Shown: positions 6,381 through 16,971 of the stretch, piece after piece | How positions within the stretch are numbered: position 1 is the first letter of the stretch | Layout of the letters: each line of letters begins with the position of its first letter | Assembly (NCBI RefSeq): GCF_041435335.1 | Contig: NZ_CP108430.1 | Span: 8,900,001 to 8,964,000 of the forward strand | Reading direction: 5' to 3' | Source of the DNA: Streptomyces sp. NBC_01283 | GTDB lineage: Bacteria; Actinomycetota; Actinomycetes; Streptomycetales; Streptomycetaceae | DNA: 64,000 nucleotides | Notes under the pieces: model-generated | Databases searched by the model: none | Told to the model about the DNA's origin: nothing | The model's input: the letters and a program-made list of their open reading frames with translations, nothing else | Position numbers and translations under genes: made by a program

Positions 6381-9300
6381 GTGCAGCAGAAGCAGGGCGG
6401 CGACCCCGCCGACCTCCTGATCAGGGCCGGCCGTTTCTTCAGCCGGGATACGGTCTCCGACGATCTGCGGACGGTGACCCGTACCGGGGGCCGCGACGCG
6501 GAGTCGTTCTACCGGGACCGGTGGAGCCACGACAAGGTCGTGCATTCGACGCACGGCGTGAACTGCACCGGTTCCTGCCGGTGGAAGGTGTACGTCAAGG
6601 ACGGCATCATCACGTGGGAGACGCAGGCCACGGACTATCCCAGCGTCGGCCCCGACCGGCCGGAGTACGAGCCGCGCGGCTGCCCGCGCGGTGCCTCCTT
6701 CTCCTGGTACACCTACTCGCCGACGAGGGTGCGCTACCCGTACGTCCGCGGCGCCCTGATCGAGATGTACCGGGAGGCGAAGTCCCGGCTCAAGGATCCG
6801 GTGCTCGCCTGGGCCGACATCCAGAACGACCCCGAGCGGCGCCGCGGTTATCAGCGGGCGCGCGGCAAGGGCGGGCTGGTGCGGGCCACTTGGGAAGAGG
6901 CCCTGGAGATCGTGGCCGCCGCGCATGTGCACACCATCAAGACGCACGGCCCCGACCGCGTCGCCGGATTCTCTCCGATCCCCGCGATGTCGATGGCGTC
7001 GCACGCGGCGGGCGCACGCTTCCACTCGCTGATCGGCGCTCCCATGCTGTCGTTCTACGACTGGTACGCGGACCTGCCGGTCGCTTCGCCGCAGGTGTTC
7101 GGCGACCAGACCGACGTACCCGAATCGGGGGACTGGTGGGACGCCGCGTATCTGATGATGTGGGGCTCGAACGTCCCCGTCACCAGGACCCCCGACGCGC
7201 ACTGGATGACCGAGGCCCGCTACCGGGGCCAGAAGGTCGTCGCCGTGTCGCCGGACTACGCGGACAACACGAAGTTCGCCGACGAGTGGATGCATCCGCA
7301 CCCCGGCACGGACGGCGCGCTCGCCCTCGCCATGGGGCACGTGATCCTCAAGGAGTTCTTCGTCGACCGGCAGACGCCGTTCTTCACCGACTACATAGGC
7401 AAGTTCACCGATCTGCCGTTCTTGATCACCCTGAAGGAGACGGACGCCGGGCTCGTCCCGCACAAGTTCCTCAACGCCTCCGACCTGGGCCAGGACGTCG
7501 AGAACGCCGAGTGGAAGCCGGTCCTGCTCGACGACGCCACCGGCGAACCGACCGTGCCGAACGGCACCCTCGGCCACCGCTGGGGCAGCGGCGAGAAGCC
7601 CGAGTGGAACCTCGATCTCGGTGACGTCGTCCCCCGCCTGAGCCTGTACGCGAGCGGCTGCGAGAGCGCCGAGGTGACCCTTCCCCGCTTCGAGGAGGGC
7701 GCTCCCGACACCGAGCGCCGCGGTGTTCCCGTGCGGCGCGTCGGCGGAAGGCTCGTGACGACCGTGTTCGACCTGATGCTCGCCCAGTACGCGGTCGGCC
7801 GCCCGGGTCTTCCCGGCCGGTGGCCGACGTCGTACGAGGACGCGGACACGCCCGGTACACCGGGCTGGCAGGAGACGCTGACCTCGGTCCCGGCCGCCCA
7901 AGCAGTGCGTGTGGCAAGGGAGTTCGCCGACACCGCCGAGCGGTCACAGGGCCGCTGCATGATTCTCATGGGCGCCGGGACCAACCACTGGTTCCACTCC
8001 GAGACGATCTACCGCGCGTTCCTTGCGCTGCTCACCCTGACCGGCTGCCAGGGCCGCAACGGCGGCGGCTGGGGGCACTACGTCGGCCAGGAGAAGTGCC
8101 GCCCGGTCACCGGCTGGGCCACCCTCGCGGCGGCGTCGGACTGGTCGCGGCCGCCGCGCCAGATGATCGGCGCGGGCTGGTTCTACCTCCACACCGACCA
8201 GTGGCGCTACGACACGCTGCCCGCCGAGGCACTGGCGTCACCGCTCGGCGACGGCCGCTTCAGCGGCATGACGGGCGCGGACTGCCTGGCGGCCTCGGCC
8301 CGCATGGGCTGGATGCCCTCGTACCCGACGTTCGACCGCAACTCCCTGGACCTGGGGGAGGCCGAGGATCCCGTCGCGGAGACGGTGGACCAACTCAAGT
8401 CCGGGAAGCTGAAGTTCGCGACCGAGGACCCCGACGCGCCGGAGAACTGGCCGCGCGTGATGACCGTGTGGCGGGCCAATCTCCTCGGCTCCAGCTCCAA
8501 GGGCAACGAGTACTTCCTCAAGCACCTCCTCGGTACGCACTCCAACCTGCCGGACGACGGACCGCGCTGCACCCCGCGGGACGTGACATGGCGCGAGGAC
8601 GACGTCGAGGGCAAGCTCGATCTCCTGCTCTCGCTCGACTTCCGCATGACCTCGACGACGCTGCTCTCCGATGTCGTGCTGCCCGCGGCTACCTGGTACG
8701 AGAAGCACGACCTCTCGTCGACGGACATGCACCCCTTCCTGCACGCCTTCACTCCCGCGATCGACCCGCCCTGGCAGGCCCGCTCCGACTACGACATCTT
8801 CCTCGCGCTGGCCCGCCGCTTCAGCGACCTCGCGGACCCACACCTCGGCGTACGCAAGGACCTGGTGGCCTCGGCCCTCCAGCACGACACGGCGGGCGGC
8901 GAGATGGCGCAGCCGGGCGGCGTCGCCCTGGACTGGTCGAAGGGGGAGTGCGAGCCGATACCCGGGCGCACCATGTACAACCTGACCGTCGTGGAGCGCG
9001 ACTACGGTGCGATCGGCGAGAAGTTCGCCGCGCTCGGCCCGCTCGTCGACACCATCGGCGTGACGACCAAGGCGGTCACCTTCGAGGTGGGCGAGGAAGT
9101 CGCGTATCTGGCGGAGAAGAACGGCACGGTGCGCGGGGGAGTGGCCCACGGAAGGCCCCGGCTGGACACCGCGCAGCGGGCCTGCGAGGCGATCCTCAGC
9201 CTGTCCGGCACATCGAACGGCCGCCTCGCCACGCAGGGCTTCCGCACCCTGGAGGCAAGGACGGGCCAGGAGATGGCGCACCTCGCCGCCGAGCACGAGG

Positions 9301-10034
9301 GCAAGCACATCACGTTCGCGGACACCCAGGCGGCGCCCGTACCGGTGATCACCTCACCGGAGTGGTCGGGCAGCGAGTCCGGCGGCAGGCGCTACACCGC
9401 GTTCACCGTCAACACCGAACACCTCAAGCCCTGGCACACCTTGACGGGACGTCAGCACTTCTTCATCGACCACGACTGGATGCACGAGGTCGGCGAGGCG
9501 CTCCCCGTCTACAAGCCGCCCCTGAACATGCACCGGCTCTACGGAGAACCGGAGCTCGGCACCGTCAGCGACGAACGCGAGGTGTCCGTGCGGTTCCTCA
9601 CCCCGCACAACAAGTGGGCCATCCACTCCCAGTACCAGGACAACCTCTACATGATGACGCTCGGCCGCGGCGGTCAGACCGTGTGGATGTCGCCGCAGGA
9701 CGCCGACGCCATCGGCGTACGCGACAACGAGTGGGTGGAGGCCGTCAACCGCAACGGCGTCGTCACGGCCCGCGCGATCGTCTCGCACAAGATGCCGCCC
9801 GGCACCGTCTACATGAACCACGCCCAGGAACGCACCGTCGGCGTCCCCAAGACGCAGCGGAACGGCAAGCGCGGCGGCATCCACAACTCGCTCACCCGGA
9901 TCATGCTCAAGCCCACCCATCTCGTCGGCGGATACGCCCAGTTGACGTGGGCCTTCAACTACCTGGGCCCCACCGGCAACCAACGTGACGAGGTCACGGT
10001 CATCCGCCGCAGGTCGCAGAAGGTGGAGTACTGA
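6381..10034 (+). CDS. narG: Respiratory nitrate reductase alpha subunit
   Basis: A 1217-residue molybdopterin oxidoreductase that reduces nitrate to nitrite at the cytoplasmic face of the membrane-bound NarGHI complex. The N-terminal FS0 iron-sulfur ligands are the NarG type: His58, Cys62, Cys66 (HGVNCTGSC) and Cys101 (RGCPRGASFSW). The likely molybdenum ligand is the Asp near residue 227 in SFYDWYADLP. Start GTG 6381 has AGGAG five bases upstream and gives the normal NarG N-terminus. Length matches the family (about 1230). First gene of narGHJI plus three linked genes; the narH ATG lies one base after the stop. No Tat signal is expected or seen beyond the vestigial N-terminal sequence. Very secure. 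Confidence 0.97.
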   Translation: MQQKQGGDPADLLIRAGRFFSRDTVSDDLRTVTRTGGRDAESFYRDRWSHDKVVHSTHGVNCTGSCRWKVYVKDGIITWETQATDYPSVGPDRPEYEPRGCPRGASFSWYTYSPTRVRYPYVRGALIEMYREAKSRLKDPVLAWADIQNDPERRRGYQRARGKGGLVRATWEEALEIVAAAHVHTIKTHGPDRVAGFSPIPAMSMASHAAGARFHSLIGAPMLSFYDWYADLPVASPQVFGDQTDVPESGDWWDAAYLMMWGSNVPVTRTPDAHWMTEARYRGQKVVAVSPDYADNTKFADEWMHPHPGTDGALALAMGHVILKEFFVDRQTPFFTDYIGKFTDLPFLITLKETDAGLVPHKFLNASDLGQDVENAEWKPVLLDDATGEPTVPNGTLGHRWGSGEKPEWNLDLGDVVPRLSLYASGCESAEVTLPRFEEGAPDTERRGVPVRRVGGRLVTTVFDLMLAQYAVGRPGLPGRWPTSYEDADTPGTPGWQETLTSVPAAQAVRVAREFADTAERSQGRCMILMGAGTNHWFHSETIYRAFLALLTLTGCQGRNGGGWGHYVGQEKCRPVTGWATLAAASDWSRPPRQMIGAGWFYLHTDQWRYDTLPAEALASPLGDGRFSGMTGADCLAASARMGWMPSYPTFDRNSLDLGEAEDPVAETVDQLKSGKLKFATEDPDAPENWPRVMTVWRANLLGSSSKGNEYFLKHLLGTHSNLPDDGPRCTPRDVTWREDDVEGKLDLLLSLDFRMTSTTLLSDVVLPAATWYEKHDLSSTDMHPFLHAFTPAIDPPWQARSDYDIFLALARRFSDLADPHLGVRKDLVASALQHDTAGGEMAQPGGVALDWSKGECEPIPGRTMYNLTVVERDYGAIGEKFAALGPLVDTIGVTTKAVTFEVGEEVAYLAEKNGTVRGGVAHGRPRLDTAQRACEAILSLSGTSNGRLATQGFRTLEARTGQEMAHLAAEHEGKHITFADTQAAPVPVITSPEWSGSESGGRRYTAFTVNTEHLKPWHTLTGRQHFFIDHDWMHEVGEALPVYKPPLNMHRLYGEPELGTVSDEREVSVRFLTPHNKWAIHSQYQDNLYMMTLGRGGQTVWMSPQDADAIGVRDNEWVEAVNRNGVVTARAIVSHKMPPGTVYMNHAQERTVGVPKTQRNGKRGGIHNSLTRIMLKPTHLVGGYAQLTWAFNYLGPTGNQRDEVTVIRRRSQKVEY

Positions 10035-10035
10035 C

Positions 10036-11561
<1,526 letters not shown>

Positions 11562-11565
<4 letters not shown>

Positions 11566-12197
11566 CACCGGACGCCACCCTGCGCCTGGCGGCAGCACGC
11601 CTGCTGGTCCATCCCGACGAGCGCATGTATCAGCAGCTCCCGCTCGTAAGGGAGTTGTGCGATGCGCTCGACGGCAGGCCGGACGGGCACCTCGCGGCCT
11701 TCCTGGCCCACGTCGACCGGGAGCGCCCTCTCGATCTGGCGGCGCACCACACCGCCGTGTTCGACACGCGCAACCGCCGCTGCCCGTACCTGACCTGGTG
11801 GACCGACGGCGACACCCGAAATCGCGGCCTCTCGCTCGTCCGTGTGAAGCAGGTCTACCGCGAGCACGGCCTGGAGTTCGGCGGCGAGGAACTGCCCGAC
11901 TACCTGCCCGTGATGCTGGAGTTCGCTGCCCTCGAACCCGCGGCGGGCACCGAACTGCTCCAGGGGCACCGCGCCGGACTCGAACTCCTGCGCCTCGCGC
12001 TCACCGAGCACGGCACCCCCTATGCGCACCTCCTCCAGGCCGTCTGCGCCACTCTTCCCGGCCCCTCGCCCGCCACCCGCGAGGAGGCCAAGGCGCTTGC
12101 CCGCCAGGGCCCGCCACGCGAGAGCGTCGGCCTCGAACCGCTCGGCCCCGGCATCGAACTGCCCTGGCCGACCCTGCCCGAAAGGACCCCGGCGTGA
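11562..12197 (+). CDS. narJ: Nitrate reductase molybdenum cofactor assembly chaperone
   Basis: A 211-residue TorD/NarJ-type chaperone. It binds the apo NarGH subunits and is needed for cofactor insertion before membrane docking; it is not part of the mature enzyme. Conserved features include LLVHPDERMYQQLPLV near the N-terminus, HHTAVFDTRNRRCPYLTWWTDGDTRNRG (about residues 61-88, the NarJ signature) and LPDYLPVMLEFAAL. Start ATG 11562 overlaps the narH stop (ATGA) behind CGGAGG. Stop overlaps the narI start. The Pro/Arg-rich C-terminus is longer than in E. coli but usual in actinobacteria. Confidence 0.95.
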
Positions 12198-12925
12198 TGG
12201 ACCTGCTGCTGTGGGGCGTCCTGCCCTACGTCGTCCTCGTCCTGCTCGTCTCGGGCCTGGTGTGGCGGTCCCGTCACGACCGCTTCGGCCTGACGACCCA
12301 CTCCTCGCAGCTCCACGAGTCACGGCTGCTGCGCATCGGCTCCCCGCTGTTCCATTTCGGCATGGCGTTCGTGATGATCGGCCATGTGGTGGGCCTGCTG
12401 ATCCCGCAGGGCTGGACGGACGCCGTCGGGGTGGACGACCACCTGTACCACCTGATCGCTGTCTCGACCGGCGCCCTGGCGGGCATCGCCGCCGTGACCG
12501 GCATCGGCATCCTCGTGTACCGCCGCTTCACCGTGCCCGGCGTGCGCCGGGCGACGCTGCGCAGCGACCACCTCATGTACACCGTGCTGATCGGTGCGAT
12601 GCTCCTGGGTCTCGCCGCGACGCTCCTCAACTCCGCCGGAATGAGCGGGGATTACAACTACCGCGAAGGCATCTCGGTCTGGTTCCGGTCGCTGTTCATG
12701 CTCAAGCCGGACTACGCGCTGATGTCGGGCACACCCCTGGCCTTCAAGCTGCACATCCTCTTCGGCTTCGCGCTCATCACCCTCATCCCGTACTCGCGAC
12801 TGGTCCACATGTTCAGCGCGCCGGTGCGCTACCTCTTCCGCCCGTTCGTCGTCTACCGGCGCCGCGATCCGCAGCAGCAGCCCGCGCAGCGCGCACCCAG
12901 GCGCGGCTGGGAGCGCGTGAAGTGA
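12197..12925 (+). CDS. narI: Respiratory nitrate reductase gamma subunit (cytochrome b)
   Basis: A 242-residue membrane cytochrome that oxidises menaquinol and passes electrons to NarH. Five hydrophobic segments are visible. The four axial heme ligands keep the family spacing: His53 and His63 ten residues apart (FHFGMAFVMIGH), and His186 and His204 eighteen apart (LHILFGFALITLIPYSRLVH), as in E. coli H56/H66 and H187/H205. ATG 12197 is chosen; GTG 12194 immediately before it is equally possible and better placed from AAAGGA. It overlaps narJ. The stop overlaps the GTG start of the radical SAM gene. Confidence 0.95.
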   Translation: MDLLLWGVLPYVVLVLLVSGLVWRSRHDRFGLTTHSSQLHESRLLRIGSPLFHFGMAFVMIGHVVGLLIPQGWTDAVGVDDHLYHLIAVSTGALAGIAAVTGIGILVYRRFTVPGVRRATLRSDHLMYTVLIGAMLLGLAATLLNSAGMSGDYNYREGISVWFRSLFMLKPDYALMSGTPLAFKLHILFGFALITLIPYSRLVHMFSAPVRYLFRPFVVYRRRDPQQQPAQRAPRRGWERVK

Positions 12926-14136
12926 AGGCGAACCCGAGCGTGCGCAGTCCGCGCCACGCCGTCGCGGAGCGACCGTTCATCGTGATCTGGGAATCCACCA
13001 GAGCCTGCCCGCTCGCCTGCCTGCACTGCCGTGCCACCGCACAACCCGACCGTGATCCCGGTGAACTGAGCGGATCCGACGCGCGGGACCTGATGCGTCA
13101 GACGGCGGAGTTCGGGCGGCCGTCGCCGCTGTTCGTGATCACCGGCGGTGACCCTTTCCAGCGCCGAGACCTCAACGACCTCGTCGCGTACGGCACGTCA
13201 CTGGGTCTGCGCATCGCCGTATCACCGTCGGGTACACCCACGCTGAACCGCACCAACCTGACGGCGGTACGCGATGCCGGCGCCGTCGCCCTGTCCCTCT
13301 CACTGGACGGATCGACGGCCGAGCGGCACGACGCCTTTCGTGGGGTCGACGGTGTCTTCGAGTGGACCATCGACGGCTGGCGCACGGCACGCGACCTCGG
13401 CCTCAAGGTGCAGATCAACACGACCCTCACCCGGCACAGCCTGCCCGATCTCGCCGACATCGCCGCGCTGGTGCGCCGCGAGGGAGCCATGCTCTGGTCG
13501 GGTTTCCTCCTGGTGCCCACCGGTCGGGGGACGCAGCTGGACGGCCTGACGCCCCAGGAGGTCGAGGACGCGATGCACTTCCTCTACGACTGCGGCGCGG
13601 TGATCGCCACCAAAACCACGGAGGGGCATCACTTCCGGCGCGTGGCGGTGCAGCGCGCGATCCACGCCGAACGCGGCACCCGCCCAGCGTTCGGCCCGCT
13701 GCACGGTGAACTCACACGACGAGCAGCCGAGTTGGGACTGTTCGATGGAAGCCTACGCACCCGACGCCGCCCGCCCATGGACGTGTCGTCGGCGCGCGGC
13801 TTCGTCTTCGTCGCGCACACCGGCGAGGTGCACCCGAGCGGCTTCCTGCCCATCTCCGCGGGCAACGTCAAGCACGGATCGCTGCCGGACATCTACCGCA
13901 CCTCCGACCTGTTCGTCTCGCTGCGGGATCCGGCCCGACTGCGCGGGAAGTGCGCGGACTGCGAGTTCAGCCAGGTGTGCGGCGGCTCGCGGTCCCGCGC
14001 CCACGCGGTCACCGGCGACATGTTCGCCGAGGACCCGTACTGCGCGTATCGACCGGGTACCTTCCCCCACCAGGCCGAGCTGCGGGCAGTCCTCGCACCG
14101 GCCTCCTCCCGAAGTGGATCCTCATGCGATCGGTAA
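12922..14136 (+). CDS. Radical SAM/SPASM protein (TIGR04053/AhbD-like), possibly heme maturation
   Basis: A 404-residue radical SAM enzyme. Cys29, Cys33 and Cys36 (CPLACLHC) bind the 4Fe-4S cluster that cleaves S-adenosylmethionine; FVITGGDPFQR is the SAM-contacting GGDP motif. A C-terminal SPASM-like cluster is formed by GKCADCEFSQVCGGSRSRA and a later EDPYC. PFIVIWESTRACPLAC strongly recalls the AhbD/NirJ/PqqE-like group, and I believe it falls in the TIGR04053 family. GTG 12922 overlaps the narI stop (GTGA), with GGGAG eight bases upstream, so it is part of the nar operon. Its neighbour is a porphyrin oxidase, suggesting a role in heme formation, perhaps Fe-coproporphyrin decarboxylation, but a peptide substrate cannot be excluded. 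Confidence 0.8.
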   Translation: MKANPSVRSPRHAVAERPFIVIWESTRACPLACLHCRATAQPDRDPGELSGSDARDLMRQTAEFGRPSPLFVITGGDPFQRRDLNDLVAYGTSLGLRIAVSPSGTPTLNRTNLTAVRDAGAVALSLSLDGSTAERHDAFRGVDGVFEWTIDGWRTARDLGLKVQINTTLTRHSLPDLADIAALVRREGAMLWSGFLLVPTGRGTQLDGLTPQEVEDAMHFLYDCGAVIATKTTEGHHFRRVAVQRAIHAERGTRPAFGPLHGELTRRAAELGLFDGSLRTRRRPPMDVSSARGFVFVAHTGEVHPSGFLPISAGNVKHGSLPDIYRTSDLFVSLRDPARLRGKCADCEFSQVCGGSRSRAHAVTGDMFAEDPYCAYRPGTFPHQAELRAVLAPASSRSGSSCDR

Positions 14137-15575
14137 TCGTCATCGGCGCTGGCATCAGTGGCCTCACCGCCGCGTGGGCCCTGCGCGACACGGCCCGTGT
14201 CACCGTGCTCGACAGCGCGCCCCGGGTGGGCGGCAAGATCCGTACCGGTCGTGTCGCCGGTGTCCCGGTGGACCTGGGTGCGGAGTCCATGGTGACGATG
14301 GGGCCCGACGCCGTCCGGCTCGCGGAGGCCGTCGGTCTGGGCGACGCGCTGTGTGAGCCCGCCGCCGCACCGGTCACGATATGGACGCGCGACGCCCTGC
14401 GTCCCATGCCGCCAGGGCACCTGATGGGCATCCCCTCGCGCCCCGAACTCCTCGCGCAATCAGGCCTGTTGTCGGGGGAAGGCCTGAACCGTCTGCACGT
14501 CGGCGAGGACGTCGAGCCGCTTCCGCCGACCACGGACGTGACCGTCGGCGGCTATCTGGAGCCCCTGATCGGCAGGGAGGCGGTGGACCGCCTCGTGGCC
14601 CCGGTGCTCGGCGGTATCTATGGAGGCGACGCCTACCGCCTCTCACTCGCCTCGGCCCTGCCCTTCCTGACCGGCATCACCGAGTCCGGCGAACCCCTCA
14701 TGACCGCCCTGCGGCGCCGCGAGTCGGCCCGCGCGGGTGCGCCGCGGACCTCGCCGGTACGCGGTGTTCGCGGCGGCATGGGACGTCTCGCGGAGGCGGT
14801 CGCGGAGTCGTCCGGAGCGACTGTGCTGACCGGCACGACGGCCCGCGCCGTGTGCCACGAGGCGGAGACGGGGGCGAAGGCGGAAGCGGAAGCGTACGGT
14901 GCTTGGCGCGTCCATGCCGACACCGACGACGGGCCGCTCGCCCTGGACGCGGACGCCGTGATCCTCGCCGTACCCTCCGATGTCGCCGCACGGTTGCTGG
15001 GCCCGCACGCGCCGCGCGCCGCCAAAGCCCTCGCGGAGGTCGAGCACGCGAGCTCCGCGGTGGTCACCCTCGCGTTCCCCGCGGGCGGCGGGGCCCGGGA
15101 GGCCTTCGCCGGCCGCAACGGATTTCTCGTGCCGCCCGTCGACGGACGCGCCGTCAAGGGCGCCACCTTCCTGTCCGCGAAATGGTCTTGGTACGCGCAG
15201 GACGCCCCCGACGTCTTCATCGTCCGCGCATCACTGGGGCGGGCCGGGGCCGACTCACCACTCGGCGCCCCGGACAGGACGCTGGCGGACGCCGCCCTGT
15301 CGGACCTGACGGCGGCTCTGGGCCCCCTGGGCGAGCCACTGGCGAGCCGCGTCACCCGCTGGGAGCGCGGCCTGCCGCAGTACCACGTCGGCCATGGCGC
15401 ACGCGTGGACCTGGTCAGGGACGAACTCGCCTCTCTGCCGGGACTCGACGTGTGCGGTGCGACGTACCAGGGCGTCGGGGTCGCGTCCTGCATCAGCAGT
15501 GGGCTGGCCGCGGCGCGTCGCGTGGCACCCGAGACCGAGCCGTTCACACGACAGGAACCCGCCGATGAGCAATAA
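14124..15575 (+). CDS. HemY/CgoX-type FAD-dependent porphyrinogen oxidase
   Basis: A 483-residue flavoprotein with the FAD motif VIVIGAGISGLTAAWAL at residues 4-20 and VTVLDSAPRVGGKIRTGR at the second strand. GAESMVTMGPDAVRLAEAVGLGD, APVLGGIYGGDAYRLSLASALP and the C-terminal LDVCGATYQGVGVASCISSGLAAA are characteristic of protoporphyrinogen/coproporphyrinogen oxidases. In actinobacteria this family oxidises coproporphyrinogen III to coproporphyrin III in the coproporphyrin-dependent heme pathway. It overlaps the radical SAM gene by 13 bases and the DsbA-like gene by 11. Streptomyces normally keep a hemY elsewhere with other hem genes, so this may be a nitrate-reductase-linked paralogue (inference). 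Confidence 0.85.
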   Translation: MRSVIVIGAGISGLTAAWALRDTARVTVLDSAPRVGGKIRTGRVAGVPVDLGAESMVTMGPDAVRLAEAVGLGDALCEPAAAPVTIWTRDALRPMPPGHLMGIPSRPELLAQSGLLSGEGLNRLHVGEDVEPLPPTTDVTVGGYLEPLIGREAVDRLVAPVLGGIYGGDAYRLSLASALPFLTGITESGEPLMTALRRRESARAGAPRTSPVRGVRGGMGRLAEAVAESSGATVLTGTTARAVCHEAETGAKAEAEAYGAWRVHADTDDGPLALDADAVILAVPSDVAARLLGPHAPRAAKALAEVEHASSAVVTLAFPAGGGAREAFAGRNGFLVPPVDGRAVKGATFLSAKWSWYAQDAPDVFIVRASLGRAGADSPLGAPDRTLADAALSDLTAALGPLGEPLASRVTRWERGLPQYHVGHGARVDLVRDELASLPGLDVCGATYQGVGVASCISSGLAAARRVAPETEPFTRQEPADEQ

Positions 15576-16356
15576 GAAGAGCTACAAGAAGAGCGACGAG
15601 CCGAGCAACGCACCGAGCAACACGAAGCAGGCGAGCTTCCGTAGGCGCGCCCTCATCGGCGGCTGCGCCGCCATCGCCGTGGCTTTCGCGGCCGGTGTCG
15701 GTATCGCCACCGGAACCGGTACCGGCACCAGCTCGGCGGAGGAGGCGGACCGCCCGCTGAAGGTTCCCGCCAACTCCTCAGGAGCTGACGGCACGTTGAT
15801 CGCCTACGGCGACAGCAAGGCAGGGACCACCATCAAGGTGTACGAGGACCTGCGCTGCCCGTACTGCGGCGAATTCGAGCGGAAGCTCGGCCCGACCCTC
15901 AAGGACATGGTGGACTCCGGCAAGGTCAGGGTCGAATTCCACCTGGCCGCCTTCCTCGACAAGAGCCTCGGCGGCCAGGGGTCGAAGACCTCGCTCGCCG
16001 CGCTCGGAGCGGCCCTGAACGAGAGCCCGGACAAATTCAGGTCCTTCCACAGTGTGCTCTTCGCCAACCAGCCCGCGAAGGAGACGGACGACGACTTCGG
16101 CAGCACCGCGAACCTTCTCGAACTCGCGGACAGGGTACCGGGGTTGCGTACACCCTCCTTCAACAAGGCGGTCAAGGAGAAGACGTACGCGCCATGGGCG
16201 GACAAGGTCGCCGACGTCTTCTACGACAGCGACGTCACCGGCACACCGACCGTGAAGGCCGACGGCAAGAAGCTCACCGTCATCGGCGAGAACGGCAAGG
16301 CGGTCAGCCCCAAGGACTTCACCCGCCAGGTGGATGCCGCGGTCGCCGCCGAATAG
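15565..16356 (+). CDS. Exported DsbA-like thioredoxin-fold protein
   Basis: A 263-residue protein with a Ser/Lys/Asn-rich cytoplasmic head, one transmembrane segment or uncleaved signal at about residues 29-49 (ALIGGCAAIAVAFAAGVGIA), and an external thioredoxin fold. The redox motif is Cys98-Pro-Tyr-Cys101 in YEDLRCPYCGEF, as in DsbA/BdbD, with a cis-Pro-like TGTPTVKADG near the C-terminus. It should oxidise or isomerise disulfides outside the membrane, or reduce heme-binding partners. Its ATG lies inside the end of the hemY-like gene with AGGAA upstream, so it is co-translated with the nar extension. No cytochrome c gene is nearby, so the client is unknown. Confidence 0.85.
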   Translation: MSNKKSYKKSDEPSNAPSNTKQASFRRRALIGGCAAIAVAFAAGVGIATGTGTGTSSAEEADRPLKVPANSSGADGTLIAYGDSKAGTTIKVYEDLRCPYCGEFERKLGPTLKDMVDSGKVRVEFHLAAFLDKSLGGQGSKTSLAALGAALNESPDKFRSFHSVLFANQPAKETDDDFGSTANLLELADRVPGLRTPSFNKAVKEKTYAPWADKVADVFYDSDVTGTPTVKADGKKLTVIGENGKAVSPKDFTRQVDAAVAAE

Positions 16357-16373
16357 TCACCTAACGTTGGTCC

Positions 16374-16922
16374 ATGCCCAACTTGCCGCCACGGGTCGAA
16401 CTTCGCCCGCTCACCCTCTCCGACCAGGACGAGTTCTGCACGCTCGCGCAGGCCAGCTCCGATTTGCACCGGCCCTGGATGCAACTGCCCGCGACCGCCG
16501 CGGAGTTCCAGGCCTGGATGTGCCGCTTCGACGACGGCACCAACCTGGGCTTTCTCGTCCGCGTCCGGGAGACCGGCGCAGCCGCCGGAATGGTCAACAT
16601 CAACTCGATCATCCGGGGCCGCTACCAGGGCGCGTCCCTCGGCTATGCGGCCTTCGCCCCGTCCGCGGGGTACGGGTACATGACCGAAGGACTCGCCGCC
16701 ACCCTGCGGCACGCCTTCACCGACCTGCGGCTCCACCGGCTGGAGGCCAGCATCCAGCCGGGGAACACAGCGTCCCTGGCCCTGGTCCAACGGCTGGGTT
16801 TCCGCTACGAAGGCGTCTCGCCCGCCTACCTCTACATCGACGGGGACTGGCGGGACCACGAACGCTGGTCCATCACCGCGACGGACCCCTGGACACCCGA
16901 TCCCTCACTCCCGGAGGTCTGA
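16374..16922 (+). CDS. GNAT acetyltransferase, RimJ/RimL type
   Basis: A 182-residue N-acetyltransferase. The N-terminus VELRPLTLSDQDEF is typical of the RimJ/RimL branch. The acetyl-CoA loop is in SLGYAAFAPSAGYGYMTEGLAATLRHAF, where usual R/Q-x-x-G-x-G/A residues are relaxed to P-S-A-G-Y-G, and the ASIQPGNTASLALVQRLGFRYEG block is strongly conserved. Such enzymes acetylate N-terminal amines of ribosomal proteins or small amines. It starts 17 bases after the DsbA-like gene and could be read with it, but has no functional link to nitrate respiration. Substrate unknown. Confidence 0.82.
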   Translation: MPNLPPRVELRPLTLSDQDEFCTLAQASSDLHRPWMQLPATAAEFQAWMCRFDDGTNLGFLVRVRETGAAAGMVNINSIIRGRYQGASLGYAAFAPSAGYGYMTEGLAATLRHAFTDLRLHRLEASIQPGNTASLALVQRLGFRYEGVSPAYLYIDGDWRDHERWSITATDPWTPDPSLPEV

Positions 16923-16971
16923 GTCGCACGGCGCCGCTCATGACGGTTCGACCAGGCCCGCGCGCTCTTGC

